From the NCBI GenBank assembly GCA_022457155.1, contig JAJGOT010000311.1, positions 186,001 to 250,000 of the forward strand: a stretch of 64,000 nt of DNA, in the 5' to 3' direction. Positions 1 to 12,900 of this stretch are shown in pieces. The position numbers and the translations under genes are program-made. A model generated the notes under the pieces. The model worked only from the letters and a program-made list of their open reading frames with translations. It did no database searches and was not told the origin of the DNA. The stretch's first letter is position 1. Every line of letters starts with the position of its first letter. This DNA comes from Cladopsammia gracilis. Lineage: Eukaryota > Cnidaria > Anthozoa > Scleractinia > Dendrophylliidae.

Positions 1-458
1 GAGTGACGAAGAAACATTCTTTCACAAGCCTTGCACGTCGCAGACTTAAACACTGCATCGTACGAACAAAGAAATTTACTGATCCTAACATTTTCATAGC
101 GATAAAATAAACTTATTTATCTTGCAACACGACTCTGAGCCAAAGAAACCCTAATATATGCCTAATGTAATCTAACGGGACAAATATCTTGCAGGTATAC
201 TCGGGAAAGCTATTCTAAAGGCTACTTAATACATTTTGCGACTAGTGGGAGTCGTGTTTGGCCTGTCTCTTTTTATACTTCTTTGTGATTTTTTTTTACA
301 GAGACTATACCGTAAAATGCTGCTTATAAGCCCTGGGCTTATGTAACTTCGTAGGGTTTTTTTGGCTGGCAAGCAAAAATATTGCCATAAAGAAGCGTTC
401 TTTGAGTTAATTTCATTTAGGCGTAAACTTTTGTAAAGAATTTCTGTTAAGGAATTAA
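1..458. repeat. Left copy of an old segmental duplication; no gene
   Basis: Bases 1-280 are similar to 1677-1743 joined to 2903-3273. Both copies share the stretch around 'ttactgatcctaa', the 'ttgcaacacga' stretch and 'gcgactagtggga' near the end. No coding exon is recognised in 1-458. The similarity was read by eye and the exact identity was not computed. Confidence 0.6.
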
Positions 459-1177
459 GGCCCGGTTCAAACGTCGAACTTTACATGTGCCGAACCTAAT
501 TATTAGGTTCGGCACATGTAAAGTTCGACGTATGAATCAATTAGGAACGGCACTTTTGTATTTGGGTCGACTCTGCCGTTCTATTCGACTGAGCTTGTCG
601 AATAGAACGGCAAAAGATCGACTTCGATTCATACGTCGAACTTCATAGGTGCCGAACCTAATGCATAAATTATATTAACGTATTTTTCAATATAACCGCG
701 CTTCTGATTGGCTATTTAGTGGGTTTTCGCGCCTTTGCAGTTAGAACTCACAGATGCGTAACGACGGTTACCAGCATTCACGTTGTAGATTTTTAGACTG
801 AAACTGGACAGCTTAAATCGGTCTTCTAAAACGTTGCTTTTCTTTATATTCATAAAGAAATCGTAATGTATTTTAAAATTTATGGCGTTACTTTATTTTG
901 TCCAAATATCACGATCACGATCTCCTCAGCTGTCTATCCATAACAGAACACAAAGCACACTAAAATCAAAACAAGAATTTCCAGGCTTGGTGGATTTTAC
1001 TTTTTTTGGTTTATTTCCCTATTTTAAGCAGTAAGGATGATATTTCTTTTCGCCACGAGTTAGGTTCGGCACATGTAAAGTTCGACCGTTTGAATCAACA
1101 GTCGAAATTAATAGTTTGGGTCGACCTAAACAGGTATTAGGTTCGGCACATGTAAAGTTCGACGTTTGAACCGGGCC
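459..1177. mobile_element. PIF/Harbinger-like MITE, long form
   Basis: The ends are inverted repeats beginning GGCCCGGTTCAAACGTCGAA, and the element is flanked on both sides by TAA (456-458 and 1178-1180). A 3-bp TTA/TAA duplication is characteristic of the PIF/Harbinger superfamily. Inside are more inverted copies of the 'ttcggcacatgtaaagttcg' arm and a separate hairpin around 'gccgttctattcgac', so the element looks compound. There is no transposase reading frame. A 120-bp relative with nearly the same ends lies at 57233-57352. Confidence 0.8.
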
Positions 1178-1743
1178 TAAGAAAGGAATAAGGAATTAAT
1201 GGGTATAACCGGAGTAATGTTTTGTTACCGATGGGCCTATAACCGGGTTGGCTTTTTTATTTATTTATTCCATTACTCCATTACTCCATTTACTCCATTA
1301 CTATGGAATTACTCCATTATTATGGTACGCATGGAGCACAACATTACTTCACGAGAATTACACGCTTGTTGTACGAAAGATACGTAGTGTAGTCTCGTGT
1401 ATGTCTCAATGAATTCAAAATACATTGGTACAACTCTACAAGTGAAGCTGTTCTTCGCGTACAGAGGATATACTATTGGATGCATTGATCGCAATGCCAT
1501 GATAAGACAACGGAAGTTCTGTCTAGCTCCAGGTCACTACTCAACAAAAGAATAAACTAAAGAGCTAAAACTACCTGCAAGAAGTCGTGATTCCAATATA
1601 GGAACATGACAGGAGTTTATTACTCCTGAAAATGATTGCATTTTCATTCTTGGATCTTTAATAGACACTTATCCGTGATCAAGAAACACTTTCTCACAAG
1701 TCTTGCATGCCGCAGGCTGTGGACACTTATCACAGCCTCTTTA
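1178..1743. other. Intergenic; nothing recognised until the repeat copy at 1677
   Basis: This stretch holds a short 'ttactcca' repeat around 1270-1310 and otherwise unremarkable AT-rich sequence. From about 1677 it matches the start of the window and is the left half of the second duplicate copy, which is interrupted at 1744. Confidence 0.5.
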
Positions 1744-2902
1744 GGGGTGGACCATTAGAAATCCTGGGAGGGGGGTCAAAAAATTTTCAGTGTATGAATT
1801 TTTTTTTCGGCCTGAGTTTCCTGCAGGATTTTTTTTGGGGGGAGGTGCAAGGCTGCAGGTTTTTTTTCCTCAGATTTTCTTTATAAATGCGTGCAAGCTC
1901 CAATTTTTTTTATACTTGGCCCAATTCATTTTTTGTATTAAACGCTGGAGAGTATATTCAAGTCAGACTGTCGAACCGTTGCATAAAATATGTGGAGAAA
2001 TAAGAATTGAGATGGAGTGGTCGAGCGCCGAAGGCGCGAGCCGCTAGGGGGGTGTGGGGGCATGCCCAACCAGAAAATTTTGAAATCTTGATGCTCTGAA
2101 ACTCCATTTCTAGTGTTCTGAGACAACAATTTCTGTCAAAAATGTTTGGCGAATTGATATGGCTTCTCGTCGCTTTGCGTCTCTTTGTGTGGCTCCACAT
2201 ACAAGTACTCGATTTCATTTTATATTTCTTGCTGTTTCTTTAGTTTATCTGGATATCAGACGACGAAAATGACAGAACCGAATGTCAAAATCGGGATTTT
2301 TCCTATCCCGATCACATATTGGTTGGGATTCGGGATTTTCAAGCAAAATCGGGGTAATCTCGACGAAATCGGGACGGTTGGACAATCTGTAGAGCAGGTT
2401 ACATATTTCATGATGTTTACAGTGTTTTCAAATATGTACATAAACAAGGTTTTGGTTATTTAACAACTATTCACCGAAGTGGAGGTGCCGGGTAGTGGTG
2501 GATATATATACTGAAACAGTGGCATAATATGACGAAAATGATGCTTTTTAACTCATTTATTCCTGTCAATTAACGATTACAATTTTTGCGCGCAAATTGC
2601 TGGGAGGTGAATATTCCGAGTTTCAGTAGCCAATCCGGGCGCGCCAACAATGCTATCCACTGTTTCAGTATACATGCATACTAAATTAAGATATCGGTAT
2701 ATGTACCAGATAGACCTTTGAGGCAGTTTAAAATAAATAAATAAATAAATAAATATATGTATATATAGCCGGTTAGCTTGCAGGATTTTATTTTTTTATG
2801 GTCAACTGCTTGCAGGAATTTTTTTTGAGACAATTTTCCTTTGCAGGATTTTTTTTTTGGTAATTGTCACCCCCCCTCCCAAGATTTCTAATGGTCCGCC
2901 CC
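1744..2902. mobile_element. DNA transposon relic with 3-bp TTA duplication
   Basis: Inverted ends read GGGGTGGACCATTAGAAATC on the left and its near-complement on the right, with TTA on both outer sides (1741-1743 and 2903-2905). This fits a PIF/Harbinger-type element. It splits a sequence that is continuous in the paralogous copy near base 80, which confirms the insertion. No transposase is visible. A smaller palindromic element (about 2501-2676) with arms 'tatactgaaacagtgg' is nested inside it. Confidence 0.75.
2501..2676. mobile_element. Short palindromic element nested in 1744-2902
   Basis: Arms 'tatactgaaacagtgg' and 'ccactgtttcagtata' bound about 176 bp. The boundaries are approximate and no clear target duplication was seen. 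Confidence 0.5.
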
Positions 2903-4720
2903 TTACTGATCCTAATATTTCCACAGCGGTAACATAATCTTTAGCCGATTGCCATTTATTTTGCAACACGAGTCTGAGGCAAAGAAGCCCTAATATATGT
3001 CAGGACAGTGTAGAGAATACATAAAGAAATAAAATAATTATAGTCATGGCTATGGCATGAAATCCTCCGGGATTGATCCTGTCATTAGAGAAATTATCCA
3101 AAGATCAATGGGTCAATATTATAGAGCAAAGTGGATAGATAATTGCGACTTGTAACATCCTAACAGTGATCTATAGCAAGGGACAAATACCTCGTAAACC
3201 TACTTGGGAAAGCTATTTTAAAGGCTTTTAAATACTTCTTGCGACTAGTGGGAATCGTGTTTGGCCTGCCTCTTTTTAAGAGCTTATGACGCGTAAATAA
3301 GCCATTTCACAGCTATAGATTCGAATACCAGATATATTAAAACCATCGATAGGAAAGATCTAAGGACTATCCGTACCACAATTATCTCTTTAAGCAGAGA
3401 CTAAATTGGGCACGAATCTTTCTGACCAAAATGAGGCCTAAAAAAGTAAAAACAAAAATGAACTAAAACCCCGAACCTCACTGAAACCTAACTGTTTGAC
3501 ATTGGTTTGTTTGACCTGGAAAATCAATCTGATGACAGTATTGCAAAACTCTGCTTAATCATTTCTAATGATATGGCTAAAAAAAACAGGTTTGTTTAGT
3601 ACACTGTACGATGACTCACTAAAAATAAAATAATGTCGCTTAAAACAGTCCCCTTGATAAAATAAAATTCTTTTATTCACATCTTACAAAAGCGTTCGTG
3701 AAATTGTTTCTGATCGCTTTTACAAGCACACTTATAGAAAAAGTTCTATATTTGTTTGTCAACCTACAAGGAAATTGAAAGCACTGGTTCGTTAAAACCT
3801 ATTGTTGTTTAATTTAGTCAGCTTCTATAACTTGCAAATGGCGTAAATTAACCGAGGACATTTTTAACTAAAGGGACACTGTCCCGACAGAAATATTGTG
3901 TTTTCATGATTATGGCCAGGTGACATTTGGCGATATAACATGGAAATTAACAAACACATTATTTCAACAAAACTTCATTGTAAACGTACAGCATACAACC
4001 ATTCTCAATCAGCAATGTCAGCTTACCTCAAACTCTCCGGTTTTCCCTTTCTTAAAACGCAGTGCTATAATATGATAATACCACTGAAATGTCTTGAAGC
4101 AACCAGTTTGACAAACCAGACTGGACATCGTAAAGGATATTAGCCAAGCGCGCTTCTAGCGTGCCAAATATCTGAGCACAGTCTACACTAGGTGAGATAA
4201 GATTACATTACGTTACACTTTTTGACGCTCGATACAATGAAAGTATTCTGCAACATGTTCCCAAAAAAACATAGAATTCATAATCGTACGCCTTAAAAAT
4301 CATCGCTACGAAAAAGAGATAACAAACAGTAGGAATGTTACCAAACTGAAAAAATTTATTCCGAGACATTTTTCGAAATAGGCAAACAGCGTGGCAGATT
4401 TTATATGAAATTTTAACACGCATATTTCTTCACTGTGAAGGTCAAGTCAATAAACCACTGTATTAAAAAAATATGCAACTCGACTCTTGTTTTCTTATTG
4501 ATAATATCTAACACAAATCTATCTAACTCCGTAGTGACGTAGGACTGATGACAGATAGAACAGTAGTGTGCTAACAAAAATGCAACAGGAATGTCCCCAC
4601 AAATTCACTAAAAAGTCTATTAATAGTATCTAACGCATTTTTTGCTAACAAAAATGCATAAAGAATGCATGTTAGCCCACATAAACTCCTGTAAGTTAAA
4701 CATTAACTTACAGGAGATAA
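2903..4720. other. Intergenic; right part of duplicate copy, then no recognised feature
   Basis: Bases 2903-3273 continue the segment that is duplicated from 1-280. From about 3274 to 4720 the sequence is AT-rich. Open frames are short and show no recognisable domain or exon structure, and no RNA gene was recognised. Confidence 0.5.
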
Positions 4721-4823
4721 AAAGGGGTGGGAAGGGTTAATAACCCGAGAGAAAACGGGGCGGGACGGGTTGGTATCCTGGGAGATAAAGAGGTGGGAAG
4801 GGTTGGTAACCTGGGAGAAAATG
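4720..4823. repeat. 33-34-bp G-rich minisatellite, about 3 units
   Basis: Units follow the pattern 'ggtgggaagggttggtaac' plus 'ctgggagaaaa'. The same unit makes up the larger array at 14881-15120. Confidence 0.75.
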
Positions 4824-4825
4824 GC

Positions 4826-4885
4826 CTTTCCCAGAGTCCGCGTTGCCCGTTCCGCTGGACAAGGGTAACGCGGACTCTGGGAAAA
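4826..4885. repeat. Strong hairpin
   Basis: Arms 'tttcccagagtccgcgttg' and its near-complement 'aacgcggactctgggaaa' enclose a loop of roughly 20 bases. It directly follows the minisatellite and is probably part of a MITE. Confidence 0.65.
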
Positions 4886-5036
4886 AGATTCTCAAAATTT
4901 TGAGGTTCTCAACAAGAGTGAAATAAACCGTGTTGACGGTAAGCTCCCGATATCATAGAACTCATTAGGCTGTACGGAACGACAGGTCGCTAGCGAATCA
5001 ATGATCTTTAATTTTATCACGCTTACGCTTGCGGTA

Positions 5037-5074
5037 GCCTGCGCGCAGACCGGATACATCTGCGCGCAGGCTAG
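5037..5074. repeat. Hairpin with perfect 14-bp arms
   Basis: The arms 'agcctgcgcgcaga' and 'tctgcgcgcaggct' are perfect complements around a short spacer. The surrounding intergenic sequence holds no recognised gene. Confidence 0.65.
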
Positions 5075-5385
5075 CTTGTGTTTGCCTTAATTTCTAGTAA
5101 AAAAACAGGTTCATTAAGACCCTCTGTTTACGCTCTTAAATGCCACTTTTTTGAATAAATATAGACTGGAAACAACCTCTTACTTTTCTTCAAAGTTAGG
5201 AGGCGCGCCAAGAACCATGCGGAGAACGGCGAACGACGCTAAGCGGTCCGCTTGTTAGACGCCGCTTCGTCGCTTGCCTCGTGTTGGTCATCACACTCGG
5301 CACACTCAGCCGAGTCACTGTGTCTTTAAAAAGAAAATACAACTGAGACGACCGCACAGAATTAAATTGGTAAATTTAATATTTA

Positions 5386-5558
5386 GGGCCTGGTCGCACT
5401 ACAGTCAAAAACAAAAATTAGCCCGTGAAAAAATCGAGGAAAACAAAAGAAACCGCCCTGGTGGGACACGCTTTTTGTGGAATGTTTTTGTTTTTATGTC
5501 ATTTATATAAATTTTGCACGGGATAATTTTTGTTTTTGACTGTAGTGCGACCAGGCCC
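5386..5558. mobile_element. 173-bp MITE
   Basis: The terminal inverted repeat starts GGGCCTGGTCGCACTACAGT and extends about 35 bp through a run of 'caaaaacaaaaat'. The middle is unique. No convincing target-site duplication was seen, so the superfamily is open. Confidence 0.75.
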
Positions 5559-6992
5559 CAACTTAAACAAAGGTCTGATTCGTAAAAGTATTGACGCGAT
5601 TAAGTAAGTGAAATCCACTAGGTGTTGAAAGAATACAAAGGAAGATTTACAAGCTTTCTTAAAGTGTTCTTTCCATTTTATGAGCTGCTAACAATGGTCA
5701 CTGTGGTTTCGCGCCAAAACTATTTCTCTTTACCCATTAGTCGCCTTGGCAACGAAATCGGCGAGCTTGTGTCGACGTGGGACCACTCAGTTTTTGTGTC
5801 ATTTTCAAATGTATTCTCGATTTAAGGTTTATCGTCTTAAAACGACTTGAGAGAAAAACAAAACTTTCGGAACAGTTACTGAGTTCGGCGCCTAAAATGA
5901 TGAAATGGTTTTCTCAGAATTGAGCTTCAGCTTTTTATTTTCTGGGGGGTGGAGCTGCGGTATTTTTAGTCGGAAGCTTTGATTGTTAGTCCCATGTGAA
6001 TACTCTGTTGTCATCTTTACTTACCAAAAAGCCTTTGAAACTGAAAAAAAAAAAACACCAAATTTCATTTTGTAAGATATCGAGAACAAAACAAATTTCA
6101 TCCACAGACTTAAAAGTTGAAATAGCTTTTCATGAAAAGAGGCCGTTGATTCTGAAGAAGAAATGATTATCCATTTTACGGATATCTTTATTTTGTCCTA
6201 ATTGGCTGCACGGAATGACAGATCGTGAATTGATTTCTCAACCGGATTTTTTTGTTTTTCAGTATAAATTCTTTTCCCCCCTTGCCACATGATGTTCGCC
6301 TTTGTCCACGTGCGCGGCATAAAGTGACGGTGCTGAGAACCACCAAAATTTAGAAAAAATAGGGTTAAAACAATTTGTCAACGCAATCTTATTGAAGAAA
6401 AGCAATTTTAATGCATGTGCACCGCTTTAATTAGTCAATGCGCTTGACTAAACTAATTGGATAATACTGTAATCAGATTTTACGATCTGTTCCATCGACG
6501 TCTTAATAATATTATACTGGATGCATTCGTAACCGAATAGGATGGATACGTCTTTTATTTGCATGCACAGTATTCGTATTCTGCCGTTCACTGAGAAAAA
6601 GGGCCAAGCAAAGGAACTAAAAATTAAGAGTTTATATTTTACACAAGCTCGTTACCTGGCAACGCAACAATACCTGTCCAGCAAGTGCTAATGACTTCAG
6701 CAAACAATAAGTTGTGTATTGTCTTAATAGTATATTGAGTATTCAAATACAAATTGAGTATTCAAATAGGGATAAGTTCAACTGTTTGCTGTTACACTAT
6801 TACTTAGCGCCTTGTGAATTAAAAGCAAGTATTTACCTGTGTCGCTATGACCACGAACAAATAATATACTCTCTTGGGGTAACAGTGCAAGCCCTTGTCT
6901 GAAAGAAACCCTGTTTCTGCAGAAACCTTCAGTTGCCGCTCCTGATAAACACTTTGACTCCGTCTGAGATCCTTGGACTCGTTTCTGCAGGA
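5559..6992. other. Intergenic and likely promoter/5'UTR region of the first CD20-like gene
   Basis: No coding exon was recognised. A possible splice acceptor ('tttctgcag') ends at 6990, three bases before the chosen start codon, so an upstream 5'UTR exon could exist. No TATA box or other promoter motif was assigned. Confidence 0.4.
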
Positions 6993-9900
6993 ATGGCTGA
7001 TCCCGTCGAAGATGGAAAGGCCAAGGCGGCAGGAATCGTCGGTATTTTGATCGGAATTTGTGCCTTGGTTGAACTTGTATGCGGATTTATCTACCTCAGC
7101 AAAGGCGGCCCCGAAGGTTCAGGCCTGTGGTCCGGATTTGGGGTAAATATTTGCCGATATTTTTATACCGGCGTCAGTTTATAACTTTTAAGTTGCTAAT
7201 TGTACTATAACTGAGATTTATTTTCCTTTTTTAATAGTTTTGGCATGAAATCTGATAACGTTAACTTTAAAAATATACCTCAAATTATTATCTTTTGGTT
7301 CATTTCAAGTTCAAGCTTTACCGACCGTGCAGGAGAAATTCATGGATTCACGCACGACTCGGGTTTTTTTTTTCGGAGAGATTAACGTTGTGGTTTTTGG
7401 ATCAAAACTGCCCAAAATTAATACTTAATACCTTTGTCGTACATAAAATGCTTATAGAACACTAAGAGGAAGATATTAAGTGAATTTTCGAAGAGAAAAT
7501 AGACCATAATCAGAGTTTTAGCGAGTTTTCCAAGACTGAAGCGATAAACTTGAAAAAATTAGCCCAATTTTTTCGAGAGCAATATCCTATCCTGGCCATC
7601 TGCAGCCCAAGACACTTAATTTTACTCTTAGAGCACTAGTAGAATAATTTTAAACAAAACTGGACCCTTATTCTTGGGTTTTCACTGATATAAAGACGGC
7701 AGGGGTAATTTGTCGAACGCCGAACATTGTTCTCACCCACAAAAGCTAACCAATTTGAATCAGTGCTTAACCCTAAATACAGTAGCACTGATTTATAGTA
7801 TTTAGGGTTAAGGCGCTGTTACACCAGGCAATGATTCGTGCAATTTGTCCCGCAACAACTAAAAACCGTGCGTTGCGGTGCTGCGAGACAAGTTGTATGA
7901 GGGGTGTTACACTACGCTATGTTTCTCGCAACTTCTGTCATTCTGGGTACTGTCGTGGCCATAGAGTCACTTTCAGCCGCCATTTTGTCTTCGAGATAAC
8001 AACGCACATGGTTTAAAGGAGCAATTTAATTGGCTGATGCCACAAAACGTTGCGAAACATGTTGCAGGAAGCATGTTACACTACGAAACGCTTGAAAAAT
8101 TCGAAAAGTAGAACCGAGTTCTACTTCTCGCAACGATTACGGCAACAAAAACATTCCGAGAAACGTTTGTTGCAGGGTGTGACTAAGCAATTTTTCACGC
8201 AACTTGTGTCGCAACAAAATTGCGAGACAAGTTGCACGAAACATTGCCCGGTGTAACAGCGCCTTTTAGCTCTGATTCAAATTGGTTAGCTTTAATTTGC
8301 TATGTGGGTGAGAACAATGTTCGGCGTTCGGCGTTCGGCAAATTACCCCTGCCGATATAAAGATGTATTTTGGCTTTTTAAACAGTAACACGTAAAATGG
8401 TGACATGGCCCTTTTAATACGATCTATTTTTTTACACTAAGCGACATATTATTCAGAGTAAAGACCAGGTGGTTGGTCTGAGAGATAGATAGACGGTGGT
8501 CCACTGAACAGTAAAAAATACAGCCGACGACTCAACAAGAAATTATGAACGTTGTATGATGTCATTTTTATAGAGCATTGATTGTAATTAATTCGTGTCT
8601 AGCACTAAAACGGTAGGTCAGGTGCGCGCATAACGGATTTTAAAACTATCACTGTGACACAAGTTGTATTTCGGAGAGGTTTTTGAGCCTTGTTTGTGGC
8701 TGGTGATACTGTGTGAAGCATAAACAAGAAATGCGCAAACCTTTGCGAAGCTTGTGAATGTCTGATTGCTAAATTTCAATGCTATATTTGCTCGCGTATT
8801 ACCGTGAAAAAGTCGAAATATAAGTTCTACTAACCGCGAATATGTTTCTAAAATCTTTTACTGTGCAGTGTAATTACGAAACGAATAGTTAATCAGGCTA
8901 AGCTAAGAAGCCAGTTACCGTAAAAACGTCGAAATATAAGTTCCACTAACCGCAAATACGTTTTTTAAATCTTTTACTGTGCAGAGGAATAACATGTACG
9001 AAACGAACAGTTAATCAGGAAAAAATCTACAAAGGACCGCAAACGATAATGCTGCTAACGGAATACGTAGGATATGCAAGAGACCTAATCAGCCAAAAAA
9101 AAGAACTAACATACAATAAACTACAACTGCAAGAACAAAATGGCCACCTCTTAGTTGACAAAGACATGATCGTCTGAGGAACTGATCTGTGTATCTTTCT
9201 TGTTGCAGCTGGCCGCCATTTGTGCTTTGGGAATCGTGACCTGGGTGAAGAAAAACAAAACTGCGGTAAGTGAAGACCACCCCCCCCCCTCCCCCGATGG
9301 GTGGCGCCGAGGTACTCTGTATGTCCTGTATATTTTTGGGTGGGGTGGGCCACTGGGCCTCTGAAACCCTTACCCTATACCAGCCCGTGTTAAGCTGATT
9401 TTGCAACCTTTACATGTATACTAGACTAGACACCAAAAATCATTACAGGGGGAGGGGGGGGTACTCTGTATATTTTTGGGTGGGGTGGGCCACTGGGCCT
9501 CTGAAACCCTTACCCTATACCAGACCGTGTTCAGCTGATTTTGCAACCATACATGTAATACTAGACTAGACACCAAAAATCCTTACCCATACTCTATCCC
9601 AGGGAGGGGGTGGGGGATACTCTGTATATTTTGGGGTGGGGGTGTGCCGCTGGGACTCTGAAACCCTTACCATATACCAGACCATGTTCAGCTGATTTTG
9701 CAGCCCTATACATGATTAGACACCGAAAATCCCTCCCCTATCCCAGCCTTGCTATTTTTAGAACTGTATCACTATTAATGTTTTTAATAGAAAACCATCT
9801 CTCAACAATGTTGCCGCGATGATTTTATTTCCGTTTAGGGAAGGCTCTTTCTCTTCCAAGTTTCAATTCCTTTTCTAGACTTAATTCTTCATACCACTGA

Positions 9901-12900
9901 TCATTTTTGCAGCAAATGATACCCACAGCTATTCTAGACCAAACCTCACTGATTTTTATACCCTATCGCAGACTGCTTGAAAACCATACCCTTCACAGCG
10001 GCACATACCCATATAGCTTATATATGACAATACAAACCCACCACACCCCACCCCACCCGGGAGTGAAATCTTTGAGAAATTCCTTGAGATAGTTTTATTG
10101 TCAAAACGTGTATACATCCAGGATATACCGATGACATTTCTTTACCAAAAAGGGCACCTGAGGGCTGTGGTGGTGTTGATTGATTAACCAACGGGGTACG
10201 CCCTGGAAAGGGGAGGAAAGACGTGCTTCCCGCGCGCATAAAGTCCTCCTACCTCTCCCCTCTTCTAGCGACTGCCATGTAGCCTATGAGAGCCTTGCGT
10301 GTAGGACTTTCTACTTAAAGATCGCCGGGAGGATCGTGACCTGAGGCAACGAAATATATATGTTGTGGTACAATTTTGTCCTTGGTACAATTTTTTTTCC
10401 TTTGTTTTTGTGTATGGTAATGTATGACAATGTCTGATAATGAGTTTTAAACAAAGGAAAATAAAATTTGCACCAAGGTCAAAATTGCACCACAACAAAT
10501 ATATTGTAACCATTCAATTGGCCACCTTCCCTTTCCAAAATTTCTTCCGTTTATTAAGTGGTTATAGCCTGTCTGTCTGCAAACTAGGGGGTTCATTAAT
10601 GTGTTGGATGTGTTCTGTGAGATCTTAAATGGACCGTAGCGGCTGTCTATGCCCCATTACACGCTGACGTCCGATCTAAACCCTCAGTTAGAACTGTAAA
10701 GCGCATGTAATCATGTGCATAAAATTTACGCTATATAAATGCATTGCCATCTGATTTTTAAACTTTGCAGCTGGTCTTTTACTTGGTGCTGTGCATTCTG
10801 TGGGTTATTATCATGATTGTTCAAGTCATCATTGCCTTTATCGCATGGGCCATCTGGACAATTATCCGAAGAGTGGTTGAGTCAGAATGCGAGCAAGTCG
10901 GGGACAGTTGCGTTTGTCATGCAGAAAAGAACACCCCCCTTGAAGGTGAGACAAGGGTGATGGTGGGGGTCATCATAGCGAAGCGTTTGTCAATTGAATG
11001 TTGAAAGTAGTTTTGCAATTGCTATGGTTTTCATGGCCGTGTTTTGTGATTGGCTAAAAATTCTCGCGCCAATTTATCAACCAATCAGAAGTAAAACCAG
11101 AACCAACCTTGGCGCCGGCTACATGCAATTGCTCCGAGTTCTGATTGGTTCATTGGATTGTCTGCTTCTTTAAAGCACATTTGTGCGGTTTTCTGACTTG
11201 TCAATTTAGACCCATCCCACATGTCACGCATTTTTATCCTCTCTTGTGATTGGTCAGAGCAGGAGACTATAGTCTCTTGGTCAGAGTGTTTTACGACGCT
11301 CAATTGAAAACTGCTACATGAGACACCTTCAGGTCGGACTACCAGTGTGACCAAGAGAACATAACGGGATGTTCTCTTGGTGTGACGTATCGAAATCTGG
11401 TTCCTAAAGCCATTTTTTTTTCATGGAATGTATCCTATAGTGAAGTCACTACCTAGCATGTCAATACCTGATGGTTACTGGTTGTACCAGGGATGCTAAG
11501 AGGTACCCCTCCATACTCTTCTGCCAGTGCCTGGCCTCATTTCCCACATGACCCCTAGTACCTCTTGGCACTGAGAAGTATCGGAAAATACCCACAGCTT
11601 AGTAGCAGTACTGAAGGATACTAAGGGGATAACTTTGGTTATTGTGGGATGTTGAGATTAGTCAGTTGGGACTTTTGGACTGACCTGTGCCGAACAATAT
11701 AATATAGTAGAACCCCGATATAACTAAGTGCCAAGGGACTGGGGGAATGTGTTCGTCAGTATATAACGGGGTTCTTTTCCATACATTTTACTATAACTGG
11801 GCCGAAGAACATCGTTCCCCGGGGGGGAATCCCATATAAAAATGACGGGGGTGCTCATCGGAAATTTTCGAAAAACACCCTAAAAGGTACTAGAATCACG
11901 TTTGATGGGCATGGCGCAAAATAATTTTTACCCCTAAGAGGTACCAATTCTAAAACAACACATGTCATATTCTGTCATATTTTTCGGCTCATACCCTAAA
12001 GGTACCGCGAAAATTCTAACGGTGGTCATTTTAGATTTTCGTACCCTAAGCGGTACCAATCTACAAATTTTGACCCCTAAAAGGTACGACGAGCACCCCC
12101 GTCATTTTTATATGGGAGTCCCTCCCCCCCCCCCCCCCTTCCCCCCCACCCCGGGCATCGTTCGTTAAACTGGGATCTTCGTTACAAAGGGGTTCGTTAT
12201 GTCGGGGTTCCACTGTAATCAAAAGACTCTGTTTTCACCTTACAGTACATAACTGCGATGACATCAAGACGATTGAGAGCTGTTTCTTGGCTATTCTTAT
12301 CGTGGCAGGCCTCTCCGTCATTTTCACACTGGCTGGTTCCATCATTGGCTGTATGGGAACTTGCTGCGCAAATTCACAGGTATCTCAACCTCACAACACG
12401 AACTTGTATGAAATTAGAATTCGACGAAAATTATTTCCACTTTTCTTCGATAATTAACATCAATTCTTTCTTTTTCATAATTTCTGGGATGATGGAAAAT
12501 AGGCCAATTTCGAAACATTAAAATTCAACTTGATAGCGAAGCCTGGTGACAAAACTAGACAAAACCCACCTTATAGGTTCCTTAAACTTGAATAATTGGT
12601 TTTGTTGCGGCAGCGTATGAGCCCTTCGAGCTAATATTTGTTTTAAAAACAACATTTACCGCGGGTAACTACCAGGCGATGGCTTTTTTCAACAGACACA
12701 CTCCAGTTTCTTTGTTGTTTGATTGTGTTTGATTGTGTACATAACTGATTGATTATTGATTGGTTTTTGATTGATTGTGTACGTAATCATTTCAAGGTCT
12801 ACGAAAGTAAAAAGTACTGTTGAAGAGGTTTCATTTAAATGGTCGCACCATAGGATTTCATCCACAGACTCAAAAGTTAGAACAAATGGTACCATGCAAA

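Noticed and set aside
10640..10757. SINE-like tail ('gctatataaatgcatt') before exon 3 of copy A
   Set aside because: Only the short terminal motif resembles SINE/LINE ends; no head or tail repeat was found.
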